A DNA stretch of 64,000 bases. Origin: Ruminococcaceae bacterium R-25 (lineage in GTDB: Bacteria > Bacillota > Clostridia > Saccharofermentanales > Saccharofermentanaceae). The notes beneath the pieces are model-generated. The model was not told where the DNA came from, searched no databases, and saw nothing but the letters and a program-made list of their open reading frames with translations. The first letter of the stretch is position 1, and the number at the start of each line of letters is the position of its first letter. The stretch is from the NCBI GenBank assembly GCA_003149065.1, contig QGFZ01000001.1, positions 1,488,001 through 1,552,000 on the forward strand, given 5' to 3'. The translations under genes were made by a program, and so were the position numbers. Of the stretch, positions 52,696 to 62,370 are shown in pieces.

Positions 52696-53544
52696 TCAGC
52701 TGTATCTTCCGATTATGTAATCAGGTTTGACCGCGTCTTTGTTTTCCACCCATTGAGCGCCTCTCAGGCTGTAACAGATGTAACCGAAGCCACGCGTCTG
52801 CACCCAGATGTTATAGTTGTCTTTCTCCCAGCATATACCGCGGAAATTACTCTCCCAGCAAGGTTGGAATTCGGATACGATCCCGTTGTTGTCTAAGATC
52901 TCTATCTCCGTCATTTCAGTGCTTAAAGACCTGATCCTGGCATAATATTTTCTGTCATAGCTGTAGGTCTTCTCGACCGTAAAGCTTCCGTACTTTTCAA
53001 TACGGTCAGCCTCCTTGTCTGCCAGGACTTTCTCGTATACAGGTGTCCAGTATTCAGCCATTTTCGCAGGGAGCTCTTTATAGTAGTATCCGATCTCATC
53101 CGGCTTGCTGGCTCCACCCATGCACACTATAAAAAAGTACATCTTTGAATCGTAGCGGAATACCGATACATGTCTGTTTATATCGTTTCCGTTTTTATCA
53201 GTGAAATATACCCTGAAATTCACTTCGGAATCGGCGATCTTCTCGTACTCATCAGGCTCTTCCTCACGGACGATCCTCAAGTCGAGCTTATTTAAATGAT
53301 GCTGGTAATATGCGGGATCGTATTTGTTGTCCTCATTATAAAGTTCGACAAATCTTTCCCTATCGAAAACAGCATCCGTATTAACGGTCGCCTCCCAATG
53401 CGATGCGTCTTCTCCTGCGCGGAAATCAATGGTCATATCGCCTTCAATCTTGCTTATGTGACCCGTCGGCATGCTGAACAAACATCCGCTCAACATACAG
53501 AGCATCAGAAGTATAAGTGCCGGCAAGCACAGTTTCTTCTTCAT
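52696..53544 (-). CDS. Lipoprotein of unknown function
   Basis: 282 residues from ATG 53544 (an in-frame GTG is directly upstream). Signal peptide with lipobox LSGC (Cys21). The mature protein is rich in Asp, Glu, Tyr and Lys, with no motif I know. Expected on the outer face of the membrane. Confidence 0.72.
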   Translation of the reverse strand: MKKKLCLPALILLMLCMLSGCLFSMPTGHISKIEGDMTIDFRAGEDASHWEATVNTDAVFDRERFVELYNEDNKYDPAYYQHHLNKLDLRIVREEEPDEYEKIADSEVNFRVYFTDKNGNDINRHVSVFRYDSKMYFFIVCMGGASKPDEIGYYYKELPAKMAEYWTPVYEKVLADKEADRIEKYGSFTVEKTYSYDRKYYARIRSLSTEMTEIEILDNNGIVSEFQPCWESNFRGICWEKDNYNIWVQTRGFGYICYSLRGAQWVENKDAVKPDYIIGRYS

Positions 53545-53651
53545 CACCGAAAATTCTCTCCCATCGTTTATTCCTTATTTTGCATTATACATTAGTCAAA
53601 GATTATTCTTGAAGCACACGGTCTGGTTTGCTTCTTCAAATCCCAAAACGA

Positions 53652-53963
53652 TTATACGTTTGCGTAGTACCATTCAAAATACCCGGGCAATTCATCCGGA
53701 AGTAATTCTTTATACCGAGGTTCACCATTACCCTCTTTAGCCCAAGTTAAATGAATAACAAAGTATTTATCACCGTAGAAAAACAGAACATCATCCTGAC
53801 GTTCGGATTTTGCTATAACCTTAAGCTTGTCCTTTATTTCATATAACGGACTTGAAGAACCAATCTCTCTTTTCGCCTGCTCTTCAAAAGTGGTCTTAGC
53901 TTGCTCACCGGTAATTTCACACCAGCAGAAATCATCGTATTTAGCTTCAAATTCTTCAAACAT
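53652..53963 (-). CDS. Small soluble protein, unknown
   Basis: 103 residues, acidic, no signal peptide. The core DDVLFFYGDKYFVIHLTWAKEG is a pattern I have seen in uncharacterised Firmicutes proteins, without an assigned function. It lies 20 bases after the 54304 gene, so the small genes here are probably one transcript. Immunity-like roles are possible but unsupported. Confidence 0.6.
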   Translation of the reverse strand: MFEEFEAKYDDFCWCEITGEQAKTTFEEQAKREIGSSSPLYEIKDKLKVIAKSERQDDVLFFYGDKYFVIHLTWAKEGNGEPRYKELLPDELPGYFEWYYANV

Positions 53964-53983
53964 GTATTCACCTTTAAATGTGT

Positions 53984-54304
53984 TTACGCCAGTTTCTCAT
54001 TCAGCAGTCCAAGCACTCTTTGCAATCTGGTCTCCAATAACCTGTTCCCTTCTTCTGATTGCGTTACGCAATAAATACTATTGCCTGTATCTTCGTGCCA
54101 TAACAGTTCATATTCTGAATCGTCTGAAGCAATTCGTATGATCTTAAACCATATTCCGTCAAAGCTGTTGACCGTCTCAAAACCATACTCTGTTTTGAAG
54201 ATTTCCTCGATCAACTCGTTGCCGTTGATATAATCATAATCAATCAGCAGGAACTCTATCCTTTGCTTATCAGCATTATAATGTTGTTTATAAGTTACTT
54301 TCAT
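53984..54304 (-). CDS. Small soluble protein, unknown
   Basis: 106 residues without signal or membrane segment. Mixed alpha/beta look (IEFLLIDYDYINGNELIEEIF, ELLWHEDTGNSIYCV). Family not recognised. It starts 30 bases after the DUF6678-like gene. Confidence 0.55.
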   Translation of the reverse strand: MKVTYKQHYNADKQRIEFLLIDYDYINGNELIEEIFKTEYGFETVNSFDGIWFKIIRIASDDSEYELLWHEDTGNSIYCVTQSEEGNRLLETRLQRVLGLLNEKLA

Positions 54305-54334
54305 GTCTCAACCTGCTCACTTAAATCGAATTGC

Positions 54335-55003
54335 CTATTTGTAACCAAAAACAGTAAGAACACCGGAATCTATTTCATACTCAAAATATATATTATGTTT
54401 CTTAAGGATTCCTTCGATCTTGTCCTTTACGCTTTCTTCGGATATCTCAGGATCAAGCAATAATCCTTTTTGTGTGCTTTCCCTGATCGTATCATCAATT
54501 GCAAACCATTCAACTTCAGCCATGTTCATATAATACAGGTACTCATCAGATGAAAGACTCCAAGCGGATTCCGGATCGGTTTCATCAAATAACGTCTTGT
54601 ACCTTATGGACAGATTCGGAATCTCAGCAAGGTCATTAAGCAGTTCGCGCCACTTGGTATTATTCATGCATGATGTGAGTTGTCTCTGCTGCACAGCCTC
54701 ATGAATCCTGTCTGACAATGTCTTTTTGTTGTTGTATTTTCCGGTTTCTGCTTCATCGATCAGATTCTGCATTATTCCAATGGATCTTGAATCAGGGATC
54801 TTGTGGTATCTAAAAGTAGAAGAAACCTGTTGCTTATCTCTCTCAACATAGAACCAACCGTATCTCTGATTTCCATGAACGGTGAAAGCAATATTCCGCG
54901 GCCACTTTATCCGGAATACATCGTCAGACAGATCATTAGGCTGAAGCGTTCCACTACGGGCGTTCAAGGAATCACATAAACTGTTATATAGTTCTTCATT
55001 CAT
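54335..55003 (-). CDS. DUF6678-like protein with an extra N-terminal domain
   Basis: 222 residues from ATG 55003; a TTG three codons upstream is the alternative start. The C-terminal part (NNTKWRELLNDL, RYKTLFDETDPESAW, VEWFAI) resembles DUF6678. The N-terminal 110 residues (FRIKWPRNIAFTVHG, GWFYVERDKQQVSSTFRYHK) are a separate unknown domain. Cytoplasmic; role unknown. Confidence 0.55.
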   Translation of the reverse strand: MNEELYNSLCDSLNARSGTLQPNDLSDDVFRIKWPRNIAFTVHGNQRYGWFYVERDKQQVSSTFRYHKIPDSRSIGIMQNLIDEAETGKYNNKKTLSDRIHEAVQQRQLTSCMNNTKWRELLNDLAEIPNLSIRYKTLFDETDPESAWSLSSDEYLYYMNMAEVEWFAIDDTIRESTQKGLLLDPEISEESVKDKIEGILKKHNIYFEYEIDSGVLTVFGYK

Positions 55004-55035
55004 AATTCTCAACCATTCCTATATGCTTATCCATC

Positions 55036-55605
55036 TTAGATCATTCCGATCTTATAAACCGTTTCCTTAGGAAGTCTGTCCGTTATATCCACGTTGTTAT
55101 TGCGAAGTGCATTCAGTTCATTCACATAATCAGTTATATCAGTAACCTTAACGATCCAGTCATGCACATATTCGTCAACTGCATTTCCGCGAAGGCCCAA
55201 CTGGAGAGAACGGTAGGGAAGATTATTACCATCTATATCCTTCTCTGGATCCCACTGCACCCTGACATCTGATTCCTTTACCTGCTTTTGCCATTCTTCT
55301 TTGGTAATACCAAGATCATCAGAAAAAGTAGAGATCACTGCACTGTTAACAGCCTTATCAAAACCTGTGCGCTTGATATCAATTGCGAGGACATGCTCCT
55401 GGTTCTCTTTCTGCGCCCAACCGCATCTGTACATCATCCAGAGAAAAGAAGGCTTTATCCAGGTCATACGGGTCATGCTGAAATGAGCACCGAATGTTCC
55501 GTTCTTAACAGCTTCCTCTGCTATAGTCTTGTTGTATGCCTGATATACCCTGATAGTTTCATCAGTATAAACTGCACGTATTTCTTTATTTTTTGTAATT
55601 ATCAT
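55036..55605 (-). CDS. DUF4291 family protein
   Basis: 189 residues, full family length. The conserved pattern EIRAVYTDETIRVYQAYNKTIAEEA, then MTRMTWIKPSFLWMMYRCGWAQKENQEHVLAIDIKR is unmistakable for DUF4291. The invariant Arg, Tyr, Lys and Trp residues suggest an enzyme, but no reaction is established that I can cite. First gene of the accessory block, after the ftsH terminator. Confidence 0.88.
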   Translation of the reverse strand: MIITKNKEIRAVYTDETIRVYQAYNKTIAEEAVKNGTFGAHFSMTRMTWIKPSFLWMMYRCGWAQKENQEHVLAIDIKRTGFDKAVNSAVISTFSDDLGITKEEWQKQVKESDVRVQWDPEKDIDGNNLPYRSLQLGLRGNAVDEYVHDWIVKVTDITDYVNELNALRNNNVDITDRLPKETVYKIGMI

Positions 55606-55668
55606 ATTTCCCCCATAACAAGACTAAAGAACAAATTACTCTAGTCTTTTTTCAATAATATCAGAATT

Positions 55669-55702
55669 AAAAAAGGTATCCCAGATAAACCTGAGATACC
55701 CT
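55669..55702 (-). terminator. Terminator after ftsH
   Basis: Minus-strand GGTATCTCAG (from 55700) pairs with CTGGGATACC (to 55675) and is followed by TTTTTT. It ends the long rpsF-to-ftsH gene string. Confidence 0.85.
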
Positions 55703-55725
55703 TAATTGTTAGTTAATCGATCTTA

Positions 55726-57783
55726 TCAGTCTGACGGACCGGGATCGTTGGAATCGTCAGGATCAAGAGATGTTGCGTGAGGCTTCTCGACAGTGTGGTC
55801 AGGCTGAGCAGGAGTTTCCTCATAAACAGTCTCTTCAACAGGAACTGCAACGGGTGCTACAGGCTCGCTTACTACAGCTGAAGAAGTAAGATCGATTCCC
55901 GAATAATCCTGAGGATAGACAGCGCTTAAGTCGCCGTTTGCTTCGTAGATCTTCTCGAAGTCAGGACCGTCGACCGTAAGCTTATCGATAAGCCTTGTAG
56001 CAAGGCCTTCAACGACAGCCTTCTTCTCAATGAGGATCCTCTTTGTCTCCGCATAGCATGTATCGATGATGCTCTTGATCTCTTCATCGATAGCAGCTGC
56101 AGTCTGGTCGGAATAGCTCTGGACCTGACCCATTGAGTAGCCTAAGAAGACTTCCTCATTCTCATCGCCGAATACCATGTTGCGGAACTTCTTGGAAAGA
56201 CCGTAACGCTTGATCATGTTCTTTGCGATGTTATTGCACTGCTGCAAGTCGGATGAAGCGCCTGTGGATACTTCACCAAGGAACACCTCTTCTGCGGCAC
56301 GTCCGCCCAAAGACATCTTGATGGTATCAAGGAGCATCTTCTCCGTGTAGAAATCAGTATCTTCGATCGGCTTATAAGCTGTGAAACCGCCTGCTCTGCC
56401 GGCAGGAATGATCGTAACACGGTCGACCTTCTCGAACTCTGATGTTGCACGGAGTACGACTGCGTGGCCAGCTTCGTGATATGCAGTAAGGCGCTTAACC
56501 TTGTCGCTGAGCTTCTTGGAATTCTTCTGAGGACCCATCTGAACTCTAAATGTAGCGTCAGTGATCTCCTGCATTGTGATTTCTTTTTTATTGTGACGTG
56601 CTGTCATGAGAGCTGCTTCGTTAAGAAGGTTCTCAAGATCGGCACCTGTGAATCCTACTGTTGAAAGAGCAACCTCGTGGAGGTCAACATCCTTCGCAAG
56701 AGGCTTCTTTCTTGCGTGGATCTTAAGGATAGCTTCACGCTCATCAGCATCAGGCATGTTGACCATGATACGTCTGTCAAAACGGCCCGGACGGAGAAGT
56801 GCGGGGTCAAGAACGTCTACACGGTTTGTAGCTGCCATAACGATTACATTGGAGTTAACATCGAAGCCGTCCATCTCAACCAAGATCTGGTTCAATGTCT
56901 GCTCACGCTCATCCTGTCCGCCGCCAAGGCCTGCGCCTCTCTTACGGCCGACTGCATCGATCTCGTCGATGAATACTACGGAAGGAGCTTCCTTCTTAGC
57001 ATCGGAGAAGAGTGATCTTACACGGGAAGCACCTACACCTACGAGCATTTCGACGAAGTCTGAACCTGAGATGTAGAAGAACTTAACGCCTGCCTCACCT
57101 GCTACGGCTCTTGCAAGCAAAGTCTTACCTGTACCAGGTGCACCGTAAAGGAGAACGCCTTTCGGGATCTTAGCGCCGAGCTGCTGATACTTCTTGGGGT
57201 TCTTAAGGAAATCAACGATCTCCTGGAGTTCTTCCTTCTCTTCAACGGAACCTGCAACATCGGAGAACTTGACCTTGTCCTTGTTGGGGTCTGATATTCT
57301 CGCGCGGTTGTTACCGAAACTGAATACGCTGTTGCCGTCCCTGCTCTGTCTTGTGATGCTCAAGAAGAGTACGACTACAACAATCAGGGATACTGCGAAG
57401 AGGACCACATTGACGATCAATGACCAGTCAAACGGTTCGGTATATGTGTAATTATCGATCTTTCCCTGATTCTTTGCTTTTTCGAGCTTTAAAACGAGAT
57501 CGTCAACGAACTCATAAGGGACATCCTGAGTAACCTGCTGGTTAATTCCCTGACCATCTTTATAAGTTACAACGATCGTTGTTCCCTTGATCTCTACCAG
57601 ACTTACGTCATTGCTCTCATCGTCAATGATGGTCATGACATCTGACAGAGTCTTCTTTTCTTTCTGTCCGTAATTGCCGCCGAATACGATAGTTGAGAAT
57701 GCGATGAGCACAACTATCATGATGACATAGAAGAATAATCCTCCGCCTATCGGCTTGCTATTCTTTTCGTTCTTATCTGACAC
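55726..57783 (-). CDS. ftsH: ATP-dependent zinc metalloprotease FtsH
   Basis: 685 residues. Membrane AAA+ protease for quality control. Two membrane segments (about 15-36 and 119-142), Walker A GAPGTGKT 214-221, [13 protein letters not shown], second region of homology RPGRFDRRI, and the zinc site HEAGH 436-440. The C-terminus is a Pro/Asp-rich tail. It begins with GTG (57783). The hpt-ftsH pair after tilS is the classical Firmicutes order. Confidence 0.96.
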   Translation of the reverse strand: MSDKNEKNSKPIGGGLFFYVIMIVVLIAFSTIVFGGNYGQKEKKTLSDVMTIIDDESNDVSLVEIKGTTIVVTYKDGQGINQQVTQDVPYEFVDDLVLKLEKAKNQGKIDNYTYTEPFDWSLIVNVVLFAVSLIVVVVLFLSITRQSRDGNSVFSFGNNRARISDPNKDKVKFSDVAGSVEEKEELQEIVDFLKNPKKYQQLGAKIPKGVLLYGAPGTGKTLLARAVAGEAGVKFFYISGSDFVEMLVGVGASRVRSLFSDAKKEAPSVVFIDEIDAVGRKRGAGLGGGQDEREQTLNQILVEMDGFDVNSNVIVMAATNRVDVLDPALLRPGRFDRRIMVNMPDADEREAILKIHARKKPLAKDVDLHEVALSTVGFTGADLENLLNEAALMTARHNKKEITMQEITDATFRVQMGPQKNSKKLSDKVKRLTAYHEAGHAVVLRATSEFEKVDRVTIIPAGRAGGFTAYKPIEDTDFYTEKMLLDTIKMSLGGRAAEEVFLGEVSTGASSDLQQCNNIAKNMIKRYGLSKKFRNMVFGDENEEVFLGYSMGQVQSYSDQTAAAIDEEIKSIIDTCYAETKRILIEKKAVVEGLATRLIDKLTVDGPDFEKIYEANGDLSAVYPQDYSGIDLTSSAVVSEPVAPVAVPVEETVYEETPAQPDHTVEKPHATSLDPDDSNDPGPSD

Positions 57784-57789
57784 TTTCTC

Positions 57790-58314
57790 TTATTCCTTTC
57801 TTACGATCCTAATGTCGTCGAAATCTCTGTATTTGCCGTCAAGGTCAAGACCATATCCGACAATGAATTCATCCGGAACCGTGATTCCGTTATAATCAGG
57901 CACAAGGTCATTAACTCTTCTGCTCGGCTTGTCAAAAGCCGTACAGATCTTAAGTGACTTGGGCTGTCTCTTAAGGAGCTGCTCCTTAAGGAGTGCAAGA
58001 GTTCTTCCCGTATCGATGATGTCTTCGACAATGAGGACATTCATATCCTTGATGTCATAAGACATATCCTTCTTGATCTTGAGCTCTCCCGTGGAGAACT
58101 CTCCGACATAAGATGAGACCTGCATAAAGTCAACTATTACAGGCATCTTAAGTCTTCTTACAAGGTCAGCAGTAAAGATAAAAGCTCCGGTAAGGATGCC
58201 GACGACCACAAGGGGTTCATCACCGTAGTCGCGGTTGAGTTCGCTACTCAGACGGTCGAGCATCTCCTCGATCTCACTATGAGAAACTAACACCTGATCA
58301 GTATTGATAGCCAT
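57790..58314 (-). CDS. hpt: Hypoxanthine phosphoribosyltransferase
   Basis: 174 residues. Converts hypoxanthine and guanine with PRPP to IMP and GMP. PRPP motif VLIVEDIIDTGRTLALL and VVGILTGAFIFTADLVRR are clear. It starts 6 bases after tilS and ends 6 bases before ftsH. Confidence 0.95.
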   Translation of the reverse strand: MAINTDQVLVSHSEIEEMLDRLSSELNRDYGDEPLVVVGILTGAFIFTADLVRRLKMPVIVDFMQVSSYVGEFSTGELKIKKDMSYDIKDMNVLIVEDIIDTGRTLALLKEQLLKRQPKSLKICTAFDKPSRRVNDLVPDYNGITVPDEFIVGYGLDLDGKYRDFDDIRIVRKE

Positions 58315-58320
58315 AGTTCT

Positions 58321-59847
58321 TTACTGCCTTTCTAACGCGATCCTGACAAAAGTTCCGGAGCCTGCTCCGTCCTGCCCTGATGCGATGTATTTATCCAGAC
58401 TTACGGCGTTCGTGAAACCTAAGCCGTGTCCGAATCCCGGTAACCACAGAATGTCGCCGTCCTTCTTCACAAAGAGGATCTGCGCTCTGGCAGACTCAGG
58501 GATCTTAAGGTCAGTCATAAGGCGGTTGAGCTCTTTGCTGCCGTTAGAACCTGCTCTCTTCATTCGAAGGGCACTGCCGGTGCCGGCGGAATTACCGAGT
58601 GTGATCTTCCCTTCAGCAAGCGCTTCAATAGGGCAAAACCACGAATGATTATTATACTCCAATTCGCACGCGTTCTCAATTATTCTTGTTTTTAATATAT
58701 AGGCAGAATTGGGGATTTTAACTTCAGTTTCTCCGTCTTCAGGAAGGCTTATTTCAAGACTGACCGGTCCTCCGGCTACCAGAAAGCCCTTATCTTCTGC
58801 TATTTTGCAGGCCAGTTCCTTTACGCCGTCTTCTGTTCCGAAGGCAAAAATGTCCCCGAATCTGTATGCTTTGCGCCCGAAAGGCATATCAAGAAGGACT
58901 TCTCCTCCCGCCCCGTTATCAATAAGGCCAAAACAGTCGTTAAGGTTGCTCTCTTCAAAATCTATGAGGTCGCCAAAGGTCTCAAGCCATAATGACCTGA
59001 TCACTCTGGATTTCATTGCTTTGTGTATGCCCGTTACTTCTGATACCGCAAGGACCGGATAACCCGAGATCAGCTTTCGTCCTTTGCAGTAAGCCTCAGC
59101 TGCCGAGCTGTTGATGAAATCAAGGTCATCTGAAAGGAGCTTATATGTCCTCGTAAGAGGCACCGTGGGATCACCATAGGATTCTGCGATCTTCGGGAAG
59201 ATATCGTTGCGCCAGGTATTGCGGGTTCCTTCAGTCGTAAGGTTTGTCTGGTCGATAGCGTAGCTGACACCTAATATATCAAGGTAATCTACGAGCTCGC
59301 TCTTCTTAAGGCACAACAGAGGCCTTATGATCCTGCCGTTTACAGGCTTCGGATTAACTAGGCCTTCTAATCCCGAACCTCTGAAAAGGTTCATCATCAT
59401 GGTTTCAGAGACATCGTCTTTGTGGTGGGCGATCGCTATGCGGACCGTCTTGCCTGTAGCTTTTTCCAAAGCCTTTGCATACTGCTCGAAAGCTTCATAT
59501 CTTAAGACTCTCCCGGCAGTTTCTTCCGAAATGTGATTTAATTCTGCAAATCCTTTACAGTCAAAATCCAGGATCTTAAGTTCAACGTGGTTTTCTTTGC
59601 AGAGATCACTAACGAGCTTTGCCTCCTCATCACAGACACCCGGTCTTAAATGGTGATTACAATGCAGAGCATAGATATCGCAGCTGATGTCGAAGCAGTT
59701 ACGAAGGCCCTTGAGGATATGGAATAAAGCGACAGAATCAGGACCTCCTGACAGACCAACAACTATAATGCCGCAGTCAAACAGTCCTTTGCTTTTTGAA
59801 AATTCAAGGACCTCGTCTAAGATCTTAACTGTCTCTTCTTTTTTCAA
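58321..59847 (-). CDS. tilS: tRNA(Ile)-lysidine synthase TilS
   Basis: 508 residues. ATP-dependent lysidine formation at position 34 of tRNA-Ile(CAU). PP-loop SGGPDS at 33-38, HCNHHLRPG, AIAHHKDDVSETMMMNLFRGSGLEGL follow. The C-terminal domains (to GHGLGFTNAV) are present. It starts at a TTG codon (59847); no in-frame ATG lies before the PP-loop. Confidence 0.93.
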   Translation of the reverse strand: MKKEETVKILDEVLEFSKSKGLFDCGIIVVGLSGGPDSVALFHILKGLRNCFDISCDIYALHCNHHLRPGVCDEEAKLVSDLCKENHVELKILDFDCKGFAELNHISEETAGRVLRYEAFEQYAKALEKATGKTVRIAIAHHKDDVSETMMMNLFRGSGLEGLVNPKPVNGRIIRPLLCLKKSELVDYLDILGVSYAIDQTNLTTEGTRNTWRNDIFPKIAESYGDPTVPLTRTYKLLSDDLDFINSSAAEAYCKGRKLISGYPVLAVSEVTGIHKAMKSRVIRSLWLETFGDLIDFEESNLNDCFGLIDNGAGGEVLLDMPFGRKAYRFGDIFAFGTEDGVKELACKIAEDKGFLVAGGPVSLEISLPEDGETEVKIPNSAYILKTRIIENACELEYNNHSWFCPIEALAEGKITLGNSAGTGSALRMKRAGSNGSKELNRLMTDLKIPESARAQILFVKKDGDILWLPGFGHGLGFTNAVSLDKYIASGQDGAGSGTFVRIALERQ

Positions 59848-59850
59848 ACT

Positions 59851-61461
59851 TTAAAACCCGTCCGGGAAGCTGTCATTTGCCTGGGCAAAGAAATCGTCAT
59901 TTTCAGGCGGAATATCTTCATTATCAGGCATAGGAGGTTCCGGGATCGGAGCCTCATCCGTCGTTACGCTCTCAAAATTATAGTTCTGTGAAGCGGTATC
60001 GCCGTCCACAGTCCTGGTATAAGCACTGCCGGAATCGTCGTCAGGATCCTTCTCGTTATATTCTTTGAACATCGTCTTCTTGGGGATCCAGAACACGGAA
60101 TCCCTGCCGGTCTTGCCGTGACGGTTCTTTGACAGATAGATATATGCGGGCTTAACTTCGGAATTATCCTTGAAATCGACCTTCTCTGAACCTTCCTCAG
60201 GTGCTCCGCCTTCTTCATCTTTTTTCTTGTAGTAGTCAGGCCTGTCGATAAACATTACTGTATCGGCATCCTGCTCGATAGCACCAGAGTCTCTTAAGTC
60301 AGAAAGCTGCGGTGTGTGGTCATCTCTTTGCGCAGCGCCTCTGGAGAGCTGTGAAAGAGCAATGATCGGAATATTGAAATCCTTTGCCAGGAGCTTCAAA
60401 GATCTGGAAATGGCGGTAACTTCATCGTTACGTGATTTTCCGCTGCCGCCCGGCATCGTCATGAGCTGCAGATAGTCGATAACCACGAGTTTCGGAGCCT
60501 TTTTGGGGTCTGCAAAAAGCTGCGTGAGCTTTGACTTCATCGTGACAGGGTTAGTGTCGGAATTGTCATCGATATAGATCGGATACTCGGCAAGGCTGCT
60601 TAAGGCCTTATCGATCTGCTTGCGGTCACTGTCAGTCATCTTATGGGAATAGACGATCTCACTTACGGGCTTGCTCATGAAAGAAGACATAAGTCTAGTA
60701 GCGATCTCGGACTTACTCATTTCCAAAGAGAAGATCGCAACAGGCTTCTGGTTCGAAGCTACATTCTGGGCCATGTTGATGGCAAGAGCTGACTTACCCA
60801 TACTTGGTCTTGCAGCAAGGATATTAAGAGATCCCGGTCTTAGGCCTCCGAGCATGGAATCGAGCTTCGGGAAGCCAAGCTTTATCTTGGCGGAATTCTC
60901 GTCTCTTAATTCAGCCGTGATCTCGCTCATAGTGAGCTTAAGGATTTCGGGCATGCCTTCGAAGCCCTTGGTCTCTCCTGCGCCTCTGAGCTCGGAAATC
61001 TTGGTAATGGCATAATCTGCAGTCTCAGCTGCCTTCATGCTGCCGTCCAAGGCCTTCTTCTTAACTTCTTCGACAGCTTTCAGGAGCTTTGAACGGTCGC
61101 TCCTCTCCCTGATCGCGTCGATATAGCTCGGGAGCGCGGACTGTACAGCGGTCTTGTCGCCTACACGGTAAACATATCTCTGTCCGCCGGCCTTATCAGC
61201 AAGGCCGCGTCTCTCAAGTTCTGAAAATACTGTGATACGGTCTATCTGGGCATTATCCAGGAACATGTCGATAATGACCCCGTAGATCGTGCGGTTGCGC
61301 ACATCGGTAAAGTCATTTTCTTCGATCTTGTTCTCAACAATCTTAAGGATAGCAGTGTCTCTGCGCATGCATAGCGCCAAAAGACCCATCTCGACTTCGA
61401 CTTCGTCGTTGCCGTTTCCCTGATCGATAAGATTATTCAGATAGTCCATCTCATCAGCCAT
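59851..61461 (-). CDS. dnaB: Replicative DNA helicase DnaB
   Basis: 536 residues. Hexameric helicase of the replication fork. N-terminal primase-interaction domain (EVEMGLLALCMRRDTAIL), Walker A ARPSMGKSA near 222, VIDYLQLM Walker B, LSQLSRGAAQRDDHTPQLSDLRDSGAIEQDAD. Compared with typical DnaB it has a charged insert near 415-440 and an acidic, Pro/Asp-rich C-terminal tail of about 70 residues. Often called dnaC in Bacillus. Confidence 0.95.
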   Translation of the reverse strand: MADEMDYLNNLIDQGNGNDEVEVEMGLLALCMRRDTAILKIVENKIEENDFTDVRNRTIYGVIIDMFLDNAQIDRITVFSELERRGLADKAGGQRYVYRVGDKTAVQSALPSYIDAIRERSDRSKLLKAVEEVKKKALDGSMKAAETADYAITKISELRGAGETKGFEGMPEILKLTMSEITAELRDENSAKIKLGFPKLDSMLGGLRPGSLNILAARPSMGKSALAINMAQNVASNQKPVAIFSLEMSKSEIATRLMSSFMSKPVSEIVYSHKMTDSDRKQIDKALSSLAEYPIYIDDNSDTNPVTMKSKLTQLFADPKKAPKLVVIDYLQLMTMPGGSGKSRNDEVTAISRSLKLLAKDFNIPIIALSQLSRGAAQRDDHTPQLSDLRDSGAIEQDADTVMFIDRPDYYKKKDEEGGAPEEGSEKVDFKDNSEVKPAYIYLSKNRHGKTGRDSVFWIPKKTMFKEYNEKDPDDDSGSAYTRTVDGDTASQNYNFESVTTDEAPIPEPPMPDNEDIPPENDDFFAQANDSFPDGF

Positions 61462-61466
61462 ATATA

Positions 61467-61913
61467 TCAGGCACCTGTTACTACTTCAACATTGATATCT
61501 GCAGATACCTGGGGGTGAAGCTTAACTCTTGTCTTAAACATTCCCGTATTCTTGATGGGGTTTGAGATAACGACCTTCTTCTTGTCGACATCAAAGCCTT
61601 CCTTCTTAAGGCTGTCGGAAATATCCTGTGCAGTAACAGCGCCATAGAGTCTTCCATCTGCGCCGCCTCTTGCTACGACCTTGAAAACCTTGCCGTCAAG
61701 GATCTTCTTGGCCTCCTGTGCTGCGATCAATGCCCTGCGCTCGTGCTCTGCCTTAGCACCGGTCTGAAGCTTTACTTCATTAAGATTTGCAGAAGTAACT
61801 TCCTTTGCAAGGCCCTTCTTGAAAAGGAAATTCCTCGCATAACCGTCGCTTACATTAACAACCTCGTTGGCTTTGCCGACATTCTTGACATCAGAAAGCA
61901 GTATAACCTTCAT
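61467..61913 (-). CDS. rplI: Ribosomal protein bL9
   Basis: 148 residues. [30 protein letters not shown] is the L9 N-domain signature; the C-domain includes [15 protein letters not shown] 61913 follows GGAGG; the longer frame from 61955 is not needed. A large hairpin separates it from rpsR. Confidence 0.96.
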   Translation of the reverse strand: MKVILLSDVKNVGKANEVVNVSDGYARNFLFKKGLAKEVTSANLNEVKLQTGAKAEHERRALIAAQEAKKILDGKVFKVVARGGADGRLYGAVTAQDISDSLKKEGFDVDKKKVVISNPIKNTGMFKTRVKLHPQVSADINVEVVTGA

Positions 61914-61951
61914 AAAAACCTCCGCCGATAACCCGGATACTAATTTACAAA

Positions 61952-62005
61952 ACAATCGGGCTATCTCCTAAGAACATATTATATGCTCCGGGAGGGCCCG
62001 ATTGT
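61952..62005 (-). promoter_or_regulatory. Large hairpin between rpsR and rplI, with an embedded TATAAT
   Basis: ACAATCGGGC (61952-61961) and GCCCGATTGT (61996-62005) are perfect 10-base complements, with CTCC/GGAG pairing inside. In the rplI direction it is followed by TTTTG. The loop holds TATAAT on the minus strand. It may be a partial terminator, an RNA stabiliser, or a promoter region for rplI-dnaB. Confidence 0.55.
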
Positions 62006-62079
62006 AATACATTTTTTAAATTATAACTTAGCTAACCTGTTTTGTGTTAACCAAGGACAGCTATTGTCCCAAAAACGGA

Positions 62080-62352
62080 TTACTGAACCGTGTAGGGCAA
62101 GATAGCAACCTGACGTGCACGCTTGATAGCTGTTGTAAGTTCACGCTGATGGATTGCGCATGTGCCTGTCATTCTCTTAGGAAGGATCTTTCCGTTCTCG
62201 GAAATATACTTCTTGAGAGTAGCCTCATCCATAAAGTCGATTGACTCAACCTTATTAGCGCAGAAGTTGCAAACCTTCCTGCGTGTTCTTCTCTGCCTCA
62301 TTCCGCCGGCAAACTCTCTACCACCGGCTCTGGGTGCTCTGTTCTCTGCCAT
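62080..62352 (-). CDS. rpsR: Ribosomal protein bS18
   Basis: 90 residues. [19 protein letters not shown] and [31 protein letters not shown] are diagnostic; four Cys suggest the zinc-binding form. An 18-residue Gly/Arg-rich extension precedes the conserved part. Confidence 0.97.
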   Translation of the reverse strand: MAENRAPRAGGREFAGGMRQRRTRRKVCNFCANKVESIDFMDEATLKKYISENGKILPKRMTGTCAIHQRELTTAIKRARQVAILPYTVQ

Positions 62353-62370
62353 TTTGAGTTTCTCCTTTAA

